A DNA stretch of 64,000 bases from Monomorium pharaonis (GCF_013373865.1 NC_050467.1:31500896-31564895); one strand, 5' to 3'. Counted from the stretch's first letter, positions 44,605 through 56,955 are shown. Notes: a model not told the origin generated them from the letters alone. Numbers and translations are program-made.

Positions 44605-44920
44605 ACGCGCGAGGTACATTCCGCGACGTAAAGTTAATCAAAAAGCAACGCGAAGCAAAGAATTCCGCGACGAAGCGCGTAGGATCAACGCGATGTAAAT
44701 TCCGCGTGATCGAACAAATAAAAACAAACGCGACGTACATTCCGCGTGTGTAAGCAAATAAAGGTGACGCGAAGTGAATTCCGCGAACCAAGCTAATCGA
44801 TAACGCGACGTAAATTCCGCGAATCGAACGAATTAAACAACGCGAAGGACATTCCGCGTGTGTGCGAAAATAGCAGATTTAATCTGACGAGACGAAAAAC
44901 GCGAGGTAGAAACTCCGCGA
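44605..44920 (+). repeat. Leader array: eight copies of ACGCGANGTANATTCCGCG
   Basis: The motif recurs at about 44605, 44648, 44689, 44729, 44765, 44801, 44840 and 44899, spaced mostly 36-44 bp, with unrelated spacer sequence. It lies between the primer-binding site and gag. In Drosophila gypsy, repeated Su(Hw) sites (an insulator) occupy this place; the motif here is different, so function is unproven. Confidence 0.7.
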
Positions 44921-45725
44921 ACGAGACAGCGAGCTCGTAACGATTACAACGGCGTAGCGAAAAAAGGGGATAAGTGAATACAAGCGCGAGAGAAACAGCG
45001 CAAGAAAGCGAGATACGCCGAGCGAACGTAAAATCGCGAGCGAGTTCCAAAGGACTCGAGGTAAAAGCGACGCGAGAAAGACGAAGAGACGCGACGTGTA
45101 ACGACGGAATATTCCGTGACCTTGGAGTATTCGTGAGAGAAAGCGTTGTTACCAGGCGCGAGCGTGCGTCGTGTAAACAAAGAACCGAGAGCGAGAGGGA
45201 CGACGAGCGCGAGCGAGACACATAGCGAACGTTTCCGAGAGAGAGACGGAGAGCCCGAACCGAGAGAGGGGAGACGGCGCGTCTTTGTTCTCGGGAAACG
45301 ACAACGCGGTGGAAGGAGAAACCGTGAGCCCGACGGGGCGGCAACCTTTGACGAGACAAGTAAGAGAGAGACGTCAAAGGGAAGCCGAACGTAAAGCGAG
45401 ACGGCGATACTATCGTTCTCTATTCTCGACAACCGTGACAATCGAATAGAGTATCCGACTACGGTGGATAAGTCGACGAGCGATATTATCGACCGCGAGA
45501 CGCGAGTTACCCACCGACACTTAACGTTCCGGATAACAGCGAGTCGTCGATTGGTAACGCGGGACCGAGCGTTATCGACGCCGAGCGACGCGACGATCGT
45601 CGATAGAGACGTGAGCGAAACCGACAGTGCGACTAACGATACGCGGGTCAAACGCGACGACGCAAGTACCACGCCAGAGCGACTCGAGAACGAGAGGTTA
45701 GAGTGACCGAGTGTTTAGCGCGACG
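44921..45725 (+). other. Element C leader upstream of gag
   Basis: Rich in CGCGA and GAGCGA words, no recognisable protein. Open frames on the minus strand are Ser/Arg/Leu composition artefacts. Confidence 0.45.
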
Positions 45726-48700
45726 ATGAGCAACGGTGACGGATGTAACGACGTTAAAATGGCAACGTCACCGAAGCGCAACAGAAGCGGCAAAGCTAGG
45801 TTAGAACCGCGAGATGATAGACCCGACGAGCGCGAGAGCGAAAGCGAAAGCGAAGAACGCGACAGGGAATTCGCGAGGGGCACGCAATATTTCAGCGTAG
45901 ACCTCAAGATTAGCGACACCGACAGCGAGATAAACGTTAAGATGCGCGATGAAGCGACGGAAACCGCGATAACGCGCGAAATTACGAAAAATACGGCAAA
46001 GAACCGTCAAATAGATATGATTCGGATGATAGAACGACTGAGCGACAGGCTCGAGAGGCTCGAGCGTGTCACCGCGCGAAACAACGAGGTCGAGCGTGAC
46101 GAGACAATCGCGAGCAAGGGGAGGGCGCGCACCGTGACGTTGATCGAACCCCGTGAGGCGATGAGCGACAACGACATCGTACATCTGTTGCGAAGTCATT
46201 ACGCGAGCGAGGTGACGCGTGAATTGAGACCGTCACTCGTCAATACCATGACCGAGCTGGTAGAAACGCTAAACGCGATAGAAATGACGCGTAAGGGACG
46301 AGCGATAGCGAACGCCAACGCGGCGGACACGACCGCGAGAACGGCAAAGGCGCGAAGCGATTCGAGCGTCAGAGGACGCGGCGGCGTACAAACGCCATTC
46401 AGAGCGCGAACGACCCGCCAAGCTAGCCAGCAATCCGGAGGTAGCGCGAGTCAGGTGACGAGTTATCCGAAAGCCTTGACATGGAGACGCAACGACACCG
46501 AGTCCCGATACGACGCGGACGCGAACGACGAGAGAACGCGAGGTAGCCGTAATCCGACGCGCACGATCGACGCAACGGACCGCGCCCAGGCGGCCGAACG
46601 CGCGATCGCGTGGAAAAAAAACGGTAGGGGCAGGCCGAAGGCGACGTTCAACCGCGAGACGCATAAAGGGGGGGTTGTCATAACGGAGCTGAGTGACAGC
46701 GACGAGGCGACGAGCCGATACACGGACAAGGCGAAGGTCAGCGCGAAGAGGACCAACATCGCGGCGATCACCGACGCCGGCGGTGTCGACGAGAAAACGT
46801 TTTTCGAAACGAGCGCGAGGAAAAAGCGCGACGATCGAACGGGAGGCGAACGCGAAACCGACCGACACTTGACCGAACACGCGAAGCGTCAGAACGATCC
46901 GCAGACGCCCATGATTACGATCGAGTTCACCACCAAGGCTAAGACCCGAGCGTTAGTCGACACGGGAGCGCAACTATCGGCGCTCACCAAAGCCATGTAC
47001 GACACGCTGGTCGACAGCGGCGAATCGATGGACACCGTGCCCATCCGCAAGTTTATGCTGCGAGGAGCTTTCTCCGAGCGAGGGGCGGTGATAGCCAACA
47101 AGGTGAGCCTCGAATTCGTTTACCTGGGGCAAAGGTACAGACACGAGTTCTACATCGTACAGAAGATGATCTACGACGTGATATTAGGCGTCGATTTACA
47201 GTTAAAGTACCGCATGCGGATGGAGTGCGCGAACGGTAGACTCGATGTCAAGTTCGACGCAGGAGCGGACGAGAGCAACGCAATCGTGAAAACGGCGCGA
47301 ATAAACGCGATAAGCGTGCACGAGGCGGACAGACGTCTGAACGAGATTCTCGACGAGAACGAGGCGATATTCCACGAGGAAATAGGAAAAGTGCGACATT
47401 ACGAACATAAAATAACCGTCAATACGAAAAAACCGTTCAAGGGAAGAACATACCCGGTACCCGAGCGACATGACGCCAGAGTGGCGGAGCGAATTGCCGA
47501 ACTCGAGGCGCAAGGCATTATAACGAGAGCCGCGACTCCCTACATCAATCCGTTAGTAGTGGTTGTTAAAAAAAACGGGGAAATACGGCTGTGCCTAGAC
47601 GCACGAGAGCTCAACAAGCGCATGGTGGACGATTACGCCCAGCCACCGACGATCGACGAAGTATTTCGGAGAATCGGACGGAAAAAATTCTTTACGACGT
47701 TGGATATAGCCAACGCATTCTGGCAGATACCCCTGAAGGAGGAATCGAAGAGGTATACCGGCTTTCTCTTCGGTGGCCAGTCGTACGTGTTCGAACGTAT
47801 GCCGTTTGGCATCAAAACCGCCGGAGCATCTTTTACGAGAGCCATGAGCCTCGCATTGGGCGAACAGGCGGCGGATTTTATGATCGTCTATCTGGACGAC
47901 ATCCTCATTGCGTCAGACAGTATGTACGAGCATCTCCGACACATCGAATACGTGCTCGAGAGACTGAATAGAGCGGGATTCCGACTCAATCGCGACAAGT
48001 GCGAGTTTGCTAGACCGGAAATCAAATTTTTGGGTCACACGTTCAGCGAAACCGAAGCGGAGATCAACGCGGATACCAGAATGGCCGTGCAAAATTGTCC
48101 CAAACCGAGAAACAAGAAGGAACTACAATCGTTCCTGGGACTGATCAATTGGGATCGAAGATTCATTAAAAATCTAGCCCGTATGACGCAACCATTGGAG
48201 GACCTGTTGAGGAAAAACCGTAAATTTACGTGGACGAGCGACCATCAGGGAGCGTTTACCCAGATTAAACAGGCGTTCAACGAGGCGCCTACGCTCTATC
48301 TGATCAGGTCGAGAATGAAATTCGGAATACAAACGGACGCCGCCAGAACCGGAATAGGCGCCCGACTGTATCAGTATCGCGACGACGACGAGACGAAATA
48401 TACCGTCGCGTATACGAGCAGAAAACTACAAGGAGCGGAAATTAATTACACGGTGACCGAACTCGAGACGTTAGCGTTGGTGGCGGTGTTGCGCAAATTG
48501 CACGCTTTGCTACTCGGCAGACACGTCCGGGTGCATACCGATCACCAGGCCATGCAATTCCTGAGCACGTGGGTGCGCAACAACACGCGCGTAGCCAGAT
48601 GGTTCGCATTTTTGTAGGAGTTCGATCTGGAAATCGTGCACATACCAGGTAAGGAGAATCGAATTGCCGATGCGCTATCCAGAAACAACGACGGAACGAA

Positions 48701-50343
48701 TGCGGACGGTGACGAACGAACCATCGCCCTGATACGCGACACCGAGGACGGAATTCACACCGAGAGATGGTATCAATGGATACAGGAGGCGAAGAATAGA
48801 AGCGACGAGTTAGCCGATTTATTACAAAAGGATCCAAACGTGTATTTCGTGCGCGAAGGTCTCATACGCAAGGCGGAGACGAGAACGGAGACCGGATCGT
48901 TTTACCAACGGAAACGGTTTGGAAAATCACGAGTCGTGCGCACAGACTCCTGATACATTTCGGTACCGATAAGCTCCTGAGCTTCATGCAGACATACTTT
49001 CACGCGAAAAATACGGCGCGAATAGTACGAGACGTCGTAGCGTCGTGCAAGGTGTGTCACGCCACCAAATATTACGCGAGAGCAACGGTTGGCGAGCAGT
49101 ATTACGAACTGCCGAGAGAACCCAATCGAGCGGTAGCGATCGATATATTCGGACCGCTTCCGACCGCTCAACGCGGATATAAATACGTACTGGTAACGAT
49201 GGACAAATTCTCCAAGTACGTGAGATTATACCCGATGGCTAATCAAAAGTTTGAGACCATCGTGGACAAGATGCGTCAATACTTTCGCGAGACGACGATA
49301 CCAGACGAGGTACTGACCGATAACGGAGGTCAATTTGTCACGAGCAGATGGCAAAGCTTCGCCAACGAGATGAACTTCGTTGCGAAAAAGACCACGCCCT
49401 ATAATCCACAATCGAACCCGGTAGAACGCGTGATGCGCGAACTTGGTCGCATCATACGCGCTTACTCGAGTCATCGACAGGGAACCTGGAGCAAGATATT
49501 AGCCCGAGACGAGAACGTGATCAACAACACGGTGCATTCGAGCACCGGATTCACGCCGAACGAGCTACAACGCGACAGGAGGGAGAATTTCGGCCTAAAC
49601 GAAGCGTTACTGCCAGAAAGTCGAACGATCGAATGGAGAGACAAGATCCGCGAGGCGAGAAGAAACCTAGCTACGAACGCAAAGAAGCGCAAGCTACAAG
49701 CGGACAAGAGACAACACGCGAAGGATTACGCAGAGAGACAAAGGTTTGGATCAAGCTGCATCGACAGTCCGATGCTAATCGAAGGGTGACCAAGAAGATT
49801 CACCTCGTCTACGACGGACCATTCCGTGTGTTGCGAGTACTGAGGAAGAACTCGTACCTAATCGGACGTAACGACGGAACGGTTGTCGGCGCTTACAACG
49901 CCAGACAGCTGCGACCGCACAGACGAGCGACCCTGAGACAGACGGACGAGAACGAACACAGCGACGGAACGGACGAATCGAGCCGAGAATCTGTGAACGA
50001 TCCTAGAACCGACAGTAGAAGCGAAAACGGCGACGCGACAAGCGCGACGGAAGCCGAAATAGGCGAGGAACCCGATTCCGAGAGCGCCGAAGCCGAAGGT
50101 AACGCTAAAGCGAGCTATACCCGTGACAACGAATCCTACGACGAAAGCGAAACGGACGTCGAGCGGACCGTCCTAGCGACGCGAGCGAGAACGCGAGAGC
50201 GCGAGATAGGCGAGGAAAGCGAGACGAGTATGACAACCGTGAGCGAGAGCGATTCGGGAGTAAGCGAGCCAGGCGCGACGGCCAAGCGTAACTCGAAGAC
50301 GCGAAAACGCGTGAGCGACGAACAACCAACGTGGTTCGACTAG
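45726..50343 (+). pseudogene. gag-pol: Gypsy C gag-pol, single-frame polyprotein with lesions
   Basis: From the ATG at 45726 one frame runs through gag and pol to a TAG at 48615. Gag is charged, with a coiled coil (MIRMIERLSDRLERLERV). Then come protease LVDTGAQLSAL (about residue 412), RT with intact YLDD (about residue 722), RNase H QTDAARTGIGARL and VHTDHQAMQF, and integrase IDIFGP, LTDNGGQF and NPVERVMREL. A C-terminal TKVWIKLHRQSD...YDGPFRV segment resembles a GPY/F module. Breaks: TAG 48615 in place of a sense codon after AFL, frameshift near 48897, frameshift near 49735. The final frame ends at TAG 50341. Unlike A, gag and pol are fused without frameshift. Confidence 0.85.
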
Positions 50344-52376
50344 AGCGAGAACGAGGAGCGAAGAATCGTACCGCGACAGCGCGAGATAACGCGAAGACGC
50401 GAGAACGCGATCCCACCCGGTATAACCGAGCGTTACGAACGCGACGAATTTGAACAGAGAGTAGACGCGAACAACGGTTATGCATTTAGAAAGGGTAGGC
50501 GACGCGAGACGCGCAACGGAACGACGAGTTTGACACTCGAACAAGGATATTACGTTTATCCGATGGTAAAAATACCGTACGAAAACCGAGATCCGTGGAT
50601 AACGTGCGAGAAAACGAGACCAGACGCGATACGCGACAAAACGCGAGGAGCGATCATCAAGCTTGACAATTCGCTACGAAGACTCGAGAGCGAAACGCTC
50701 AAGAGGGAAGCGATCGAGCGACAGAAACGCGAGAGCGAGAAACGCAAGCGAGCGAATCGAATAATTGACGATAGCATAATTTCGCAAGCGATCGAATCGT
50801 GTAGGCGACTAGCGAGCGATCCGAGAGCGCCGATTTGGCATAGGTTAACGACCGAGTGCGAAATTCGGGCCCGAAGAACGCGCGACGAGGCTGACAACGT
50901 CTCCGAGGACAACGCGCGGACAGCGACGCCCGATCCCGATCGTTGCCAAACCAATCGCAAGCGCGAACGAGACGTCAACTCGGCGGAAACGACGATTCTC
51001 AAGAGATCACGCATCTACGAGAATCAACAGGAGGACCCATTGTGCTGGGATATATCCTCGATACTACCGCCAGACGACGAGAGGAACAGCGACAGACCAG
51101 AGGAGGAGATCAACGTGGTCGATTCGAACGACGAGGGGAGCGCCAAAACGACGAAATCGTCGACGCTCGTGACCGAGTCGAAGCGAACAGATTCGACGCG
51201 CGAGAATAAACTATCGCGACAAATAGCGATACCATCGACGTCCGATAAGGAAAAAACCGTCGAAAATACCGAGCGAGCAACCAACGACCGTGATACCGAC
51301 CGAAGCGCGAGCGACGACAGCGGCAGACCCAGAGGTGGCCCGTGAACGCAACGCGAGTGCACGATAGCCTCAGTTGACGACGAAACCGCGAAGCCAAGGG
51401 ACGTACGACGCGATACCGCGACTAAGCGCGAACGTGCGAGTTATCAGAGGATCGAGACGATGGATCAACAGCCATTCAAAGAACTGCTCGAGGAGGAGAA
51501 GAGAACGAATTTAGAGTTTCGAACGCATCTGAGAAATCGAATTAGCGTAGCTCAGATTCAGGCGAGAATCGAAACGATGCGAAGATTCATGGACGCGGAC
51601 AAACTAACCGATCCGACTTCAACGCGGGTGAGATGCTCATCAAGAAGAAGAACAGCGAAAGTCTCGCCAAATTTAAGATTACAACCCACACGATGAGACA
51701 TCCGACAGTTCCCGAAGAGGAAGACATCGAATTCTATACCGTGGTGAAATACTCGAACGGCCGACTAACGGTAACGCAATTCCATCCAAAACCAGACGCT
51801 AGACAACAACAACAAACGAGCGCGATGGACGTAGCAGACGCGAGCATGCAACCAATTGTGCAGCTCAGCGCGGTCACACCACCACCGGCTAACGACGAAA
51901 TAGTCGATACACCCGTACGCGAAAAAACCGTCGAGAAGCAAAAACAGCGCGATACGAAGCAACAATCGCGTCGAGAACGCGAAAGGCGCAAGGCGCAACA
52001 GAAAAAGAGAAGGAGAGAGACGTCCAGCAAGTCGAGCGGAACCCCGAAAAAGTCAAGTAGGGACAATAGAAAACCGCTAAGGCGAAAGGACAGAAAGATT
52101 GACGGCAGATCGGTGAGAAGACCCGAGTCTTACTTGCGAGGCCAAGGCGGTAAATTTGCGCCAAAACCCCGCATCACCGAGACGCGAATCGTCAGAGCAG
52201 CCGACAAGGACACCGAGAAGAGTCAGACGAGGACGGAGGACGCGCGAAACGATGGTAACGGCAACGATCAGGGGAAGGACGGAGCGAGTCCGACGCTCAC
52301 CAGTGGAGCTAAGAAACCCGATCAACCCCAACCAGCGACGTCAGACGAGCCCAGACCTTCAACATCCAAGGAATGA
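50344..52376 (+). pseudogene. Gypsy C third ORF, non-env
   Basis: Open in the same frame as the end of pol, separated only by TAG 50341, so readthrough is possible. The part to 51342 contains YYVYPMVKIPYENRDPW and an Arg/Glu-rich helix; TGA 51343 follows, then MDQQPFKELLEEEKRTN and a frameshift near 51625, then FNAGEMLIKKKNSESLAKF, EFYTVVKYSNGRLTVTQFH and a Lys/Arg-rich tail (RRERERRKAQQKKRRRE) to 52376. The FNAGEM/RLTVTQFH module parallels 38833-39153 in element B. No signal peptide, transmembrane segment or furin site is visible, arguing against env. The basic tail suggests nucleic-acid binding or nuclear entry, by inference. Confidence 0.55.
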
Positions 52377-52935
52377 GAGCGAAAAGACAACGCGTAACCT
52401 AAAACACGCAAATGTAAATAATATACATAACCGTAATTTTAAGATTTTACAATACACTAGCGATATACTCCGTAATTTTAGGATAAATATAGAATAATCT
52501 CGTAGACAATAAGCCTAACATGTAATACTTACCTTAAATCTTAAGCGCATTTCTTACTAACACATATATATACAGGGTGGGCCATTTTAAAAAATACAGT
52601 CAATTTTCTCGTAAACTAAGCGAAATATCGAAAAATGGTTCAGACATGTGTTGCATGGTTTCGAAGGGGCTATAAGATGGTGCCATTGGTTTGACCTTGG
52701 ATAATCATTTGAGGGTCACGTGAAGGTCACCTCAATTTTTTTAAATGGAACCCCCTATTTTTTATTACATATTCTTGTAGCTGACCTCGAGAGCTTTCCA
52801 AAACACTACAGTCAAATGTATTTTCATTGTGTACTTTTCGAGTTATAAAGCTCGAAAGTTGTAACATTTTGATAAAAATACAAAATATCTCTTAAAATAT
52901 TCACTTTCCGATAGTCTTATTTTACATGCTCCGAC

Positions 52936-53396
52936 TAATCAAGGCAAGATACGAACGCGGATCCAGCCAGTCAAGGCAAGATACGAACGCGGATCCAGCC
53001 AGTCAAGGCAAGATACGAACGCGGATCCAGCCAGTCAAGGCAAGATACGAACACTGATCCAGCCAGTCAAGGCAAGATACGAACACTGATCCAGCCAGTC
53101 AAGGCAAGATACGAACACTGATCCAGCCAGTCAAGGCAAGATACGAACACTGATCCAGCCAGTCAAGGCAAGATACGAACACTGATCCAGCCAGTCAAGG
53201 CAAGATACGAACGCGGATCCAGCCAGTCAAGGCAAGATACGAACACTGATCCAGCCAGTCAAGGCAAGATACGAACGCGGATCCAGCCAGTCAAGGCAAG
53301 ATACGAACACTGATCCAGCCAGTCAAGGCAAGATACGAACGCGGATCCAGCCAGTCAAGGCAAGATATGAACACGGATCCAGCCAGTCAAGGCAAG
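52936..53396 (+). repeat. 32-bp tandem array, 14 units, left arm
   Basis: Unit GCCAGTCAAGGCAAGATACG plus 12 bases (AACGCGGATCCA or AACACTGATCCA). Reading G for GCGG, C for ACTG and A for ACGG, the order is GGGCCCCCGCGCGA. Single-base drift is otherwise low. Confidence 0.9.
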
Positions 53397-53483
53397 ATCG
53401 TTGATGGTTCTGTCAACTAAAGTAAGATCAAGAAGAATCCCGCCACCGAAGGCAAAATCGAGAATGATCCAGTCAATAAAGAT

Positions 53484-54548
53484 TTATCGAATCAATTGTT
53501 CGAAGTTGTCTCCATTGGCTTGGATACATAATGCCAACCTATCTTGGAAATGTCTTACTGTCTTGAGTAACATATCGCGCGTTATTCTTCTGCAAGCTTC
53601 TCGTATCCTTTCTATCATATTTTCTCTTGTTGTAGGCGTTTGCTCGTACACGACATTTTTCAGGTATCCCCATAAGAAAAAGTCGGGCGACGTCAGATCA
53701 GGAGATCGTGCAGGCCACGCGACAGGGCCACCTCGTCCAATCCATCTGTCATTATACGTTTCATTCAGGTAATCTCTCACATATCTTGTATAGTGAGGTG
53801 GCGCGCCATCGAGTTGTATCCATAACCTCTGGCGTGTTTGCAGGTCAACGTTTTCAAGTAATTGTGGTAAATCATCTCTAAGAAATGCCAGAAAGTTTTC
53901 CCCGTTGACATTTCCGTCAAAGAAATAGGGACCAATCAAATACCCATTCACAATTCCGCACCAAACATTGATACTCCAACGATTCTGATTATCTATTGGT
54001 CTATGCCAATGGGGATTAACATCTGACCAATAGTGACAATTATGCCTATTTAGCTCACCATTATTTTTAAATGTCGACTCATCAGAGAACATGACAAAAT
54101 TGAAAAAATTTTGTTCAGCTCTGATCATTTGTTGTGCCCATTGACAAAATTGGATACGCAATTGCATATCTCTTTGACTCAGAGCTTGTGTCAACGTTAT
54201 GTGGTAGGGATGGTATTTAAGTTTCTTCATAATCCTCCTAATTGTTGATCTTGGAATACCTAGTTCCCTTGCCAAAATCCGTTGACTAACATGAGGATTG
54301 AGATGAATTGCTGCCAGGAGCGTGACCACACGATTGTCATTTTCATCATACACATGATCTTTCCTTTTACGTTTGAGATCACCTTCACGAGCTCTTCGTT
54401 CGAGGTTTCGGATTAAAGCAGGATTGGGGTGTCTTTCCCTTTCAGGATACCGATCTCGGTAAACTCGCGAAGCTTCGTGATAATTTAAATGACATTCTCC
54501 AAGAATGAGAATAATATCAATGATCTCCGAGGGTGAATAGTCTGGCAT
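53484..54548 (-). CDS. Mariner-superfamily transposase, DD41D, left copy, intact
   Basis: ATG at 54548 (MPDYSPSEIIDIIL) gives about 355 residues; the frame is open farther upstream but that part looks like leader. An N-terminal paired HTH includes RILARELGIPRSTIRRIMKKL. The catalytic triad is in MFSDEST, QLDGAPPHY and SPDLTSPDFFLWGYL. Forty-one residues separate the second and third Asp, placing it in the DD41D group of the IS630-Tc1-mariner superfamily. It would excise and insert the element at TA. No stop or shift seen. Confidence 0.88.
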   Translation of the reverse strand: MPDYSPSEIIDIILILGECHLNYHEASRVYRDRYPERERHPNPALIRNLERRAREGDLKRKRKDHVYDENDNRVVTLLAAIHLNPHVSQRILARELGIPRSTIRRIMKKLKYHPYHITLTQALSQRDMQLRIQFCQWAQQMIRAEQNFFNFVMFSDESTFKNNGELNRHNCHYWSDVNPHWHRPIDNQNRWSINVWCGIVNGYLIGPYFFDGNVNGENFLAFLRDDLPQLLENVDLQTRQRLWIQLDGAPPHYTRYVRDYLNETYNDRWIGRGGPVAWPARSPDLTSPDFFLWGYLKNVVYEQTPTTRENMIERIREACRRITRDMLLKTVRHFQDRLALCIQANGDNFEQLIR

Positions 54549-54742
54549 TATTTTTTCCGTAGTTGCAAAATCCTTGAGCGATAATGAAGGGATACAATTG
54601 ATAATTTGTATACAGATTTTTCCTTTAGTAAGTATAATAACCATTTGTGCATTATTATCATATCCCTCTGTATGTCCCTGTAAGATTATCACCATCTCCT
54701 TATCTGACGTCGCCCGACTTTTTCTTATGAATATACCTGAAA

Positions 54743-54778
54743 ATTGTCGTGTACAAGCAAACGCCAACGTTGTTGTTA
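54743..54778. other. 36-bp centre of the mariner palindrome
   Basis: ATTGTCGTGTACAAGCAAAC and following bases match, in plus orientation, the 3' part of the right transposase gene (about 55870-55905). The match also includes the arm-edge GACGTCGCCCGACTTTTTCTTATG before it. Confidence 0.7.
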
Positions 54779-54972
54779 TTTCAGGTATATTCATAAGAAA
54801 AAGTCGGGCGACGTCAGATAAGGAGATGGTGATAATCTTACAGGGACATACAGAGGGATATGATAATAATGCACAAATGGTTATTATACTTACTAAAGGA
54901 AAAATCTGTATACAAATTATCAATTGTATCCCTTCATTATCGCTTAAGGATTTTGCAACTACGGAAAAAATA

Positions 54973-56044
54973 ATGCCAGACTATTCACCCTCGGAGATCA
55001 TTGATATTATTCTCATTCTTGGAGAATGTCATTTAAATTATCACGAAGCTTCGCGAGTTTACCGAGATCGGTATCCTGAAAGGGAAAGACACCCCAATCC
55101 TGCTTTAATCCGAAACCTCGAACGAAGAGCTCGTGAAGGTGATCTCAAACGTAAAAGGAAAGATCATGTGTATGATGAAAATGACAATCGTGTGGTCACG
55201 CTCCTGGCAGCAATTCATCTCAATCCTCATGTTAGTCAACGGATTTTGGCAAGGAAACTAGGTATTCCAAGATCAACAATTAGGAGGATTATGAAGAAAC
55301 TTAAATACCATCCCTACCACATAACGTTGACACAAGCTCTGAGTCAAAGGGATATGCAATTGCGTATCCAATTTTGTCAATGGGCACAACAAATGATCAG
55401 AGCTGAACAAAATTTTTTCAATTTTGTCATGTTCTCTGATGAGTCGACATTTAAAAATAATGGTGAGCTAAATAGGCATAATTGTCACTATTGGTCAGAT
55501 GTTAATCCCCATTGGCATAGACCAATAGATAATCAGAATCGTTGGAGTATCAATGTTTGGTGCGGAATTGTGAATGGGTATTTGATTGGTCCCTATTTCT
55601 TTGACGGAAATGTCAACGGGGAAAACTTTCTGGCATTTCTTAGAGATGATTTACCACAATTACTTGAAAACGTTGACCTGCAAACACGCCAGAGGTTATG
55701 GATACAACTCGATGGCGCGCCACCTCACTATACAAGATATGTGAGAGATTACCTGAATGAAACGTATAATGATCATGGACAGATGGATTGGACGAGGTGG
55801 CCCCGTCGCGTGGCCTGCACGATCTCCTGATCTGACGTCGCCCGACTTTTTCTTATGGGGATACCTGAAAAATGTCGTGTACGAGCAAACGCCTACAACA
55901 AGAGAAAATATGATAGAAAGGATACGAGAAGCTTGCAGAAGAATAACGCGCGATATGTTACTCAAGACAGTAAGACATTTCCAAGATAGGTTGGCATTAT
56001 GTATCCAAGCCAATGGAGACAACTTCGAACAATTGATTCGATAA
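54973..56044 (+). pseudogene. Mariner-superfamily transposase, DD41D, right copy, frameshifted
   Basis: Mirror of the left gene, with ARKLGIP in place of ARELGIP. A 7-bp insertion (TCATGGA) near 55773, just after YLNETYND, shifts the frame before the third catalytic Asp. The remaining C-terminus is open in another frame to 56044. So only the left arm can encode full transposase. Confidence 0.85.
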
Positions 56045-56116
56045 ATCTTTATTGACTGGATCATTCTCGATTTTGCCTTCGGTGGCGGGATTCTTCTTGA
56101 TCTTACTTTAGTTGAC

Positions 56117-56592
56117 AGAACCATCAACGATCTTGCCTTGACTGGCTGGATCCGTGTTCGTATCTTGCCTTGACTGGCTGGATCCGCGTTCGTATCTTGC
56201 CTTGACTGGCTGGATCAGTGTTCGTATCTTGCCTTGATTGGCTGGATCCGCGTTCGTATCTTGCCTTGACTGGCTGGATCAGTGTTCGTATCTTGCCTTG
56301 ACTGGCTGGATCCGCGTTCGTATCTTGCCTTGACTGGCTGGATCAGTGTTCGTATCTTGCCTTGACTGGCTGGATCAGTGTTCGTATCTTGCCTTGACTG
56401 GCTGGATCAGTGTTCGTATCTTGCCTTGACTGGCTGGATCAGTGTTCGTATCTTGCCTTGACTGGCTGGATCAGTGTTCGTATCTTGCCTTGACTGGCTG
56501 GATCCGCGTTCGTATCTTGCCTTGACTGGCTGGATCCGCGTTCGTATCTTGCCTTGACTGGCTGGATCCGCGTTCGTATCTTGCCTTGATTA
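56117..56592 (-). repeat. 32-bp tandem array, 14 units, right arm
   Basis: Inverted counterpart of 52936-53396, with the same order of unit variants counted from the outer end. One unit has GATTGG for GACTGG. Confidence 0.9.
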
Positions 56593-56955
56593 GTCGGAGC
56601 ATGTAAAATAAGACTATCGGAAAGTGAATATTTTAAGAGATATTTTGTATTTTTATCAAAATGTTACAACTTTCGAGCTTTATAACTCGAAAAGTACACA
56701 ATGAAAATACATTTGACTGTAGTGTTTTGGAAAGCTCTCGAGGTCAGCTACAAGAATATGTAATAAAAAATAGGGGGTTCCATTTAAAAAAATTGAGGTG
56801 ACCTTCACGTGACCCTCAAATGATTATCCAAGGTCAAACCAATGGCACCATCTTATAGCCCCTTCGAAACCATGCAACACATGTCTGAACCATTTTTCGA
56901 TATTTCGCTTAGTTTACGAGAAAATTGACTGTATTTTTTAAAATGGCCCACCCTG

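Larger units (their letters stand above)
52573..56955. mobile_element. Palindromic DD41D mariner element
   Basis: The ends read CAGGGTGGGCCATTTTAAAA inward on both sides, flanked by TA (52571-52572 and 56956-56957). The two halves (52573-54742 and 54779-56955) are near-identical inverted arms around a 36-bp centre. Each arm holds a transposase gene reading outward from the centre and a 32-bp tandem array. Substitutions and a 7-bp indel distinguish the arms. Confidence 0.9.

Noticed and set aside
45801..46880. Minus-strand open frames under gag of Gypsy C
   Set aside because: Shadow frames of a CGCGA-rich coding region.
50344..52376. Envelope gene for Gypsy C
   Set aside because: No signal peptide, transmembrane helix or cleavage site; composition is charged throughout.
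52936..53396. CRISPR-like array
   Set aside because: Contiguous 32-bp repeats without unique spacers inside a mariner arm; a eukaryotic minisatellite.
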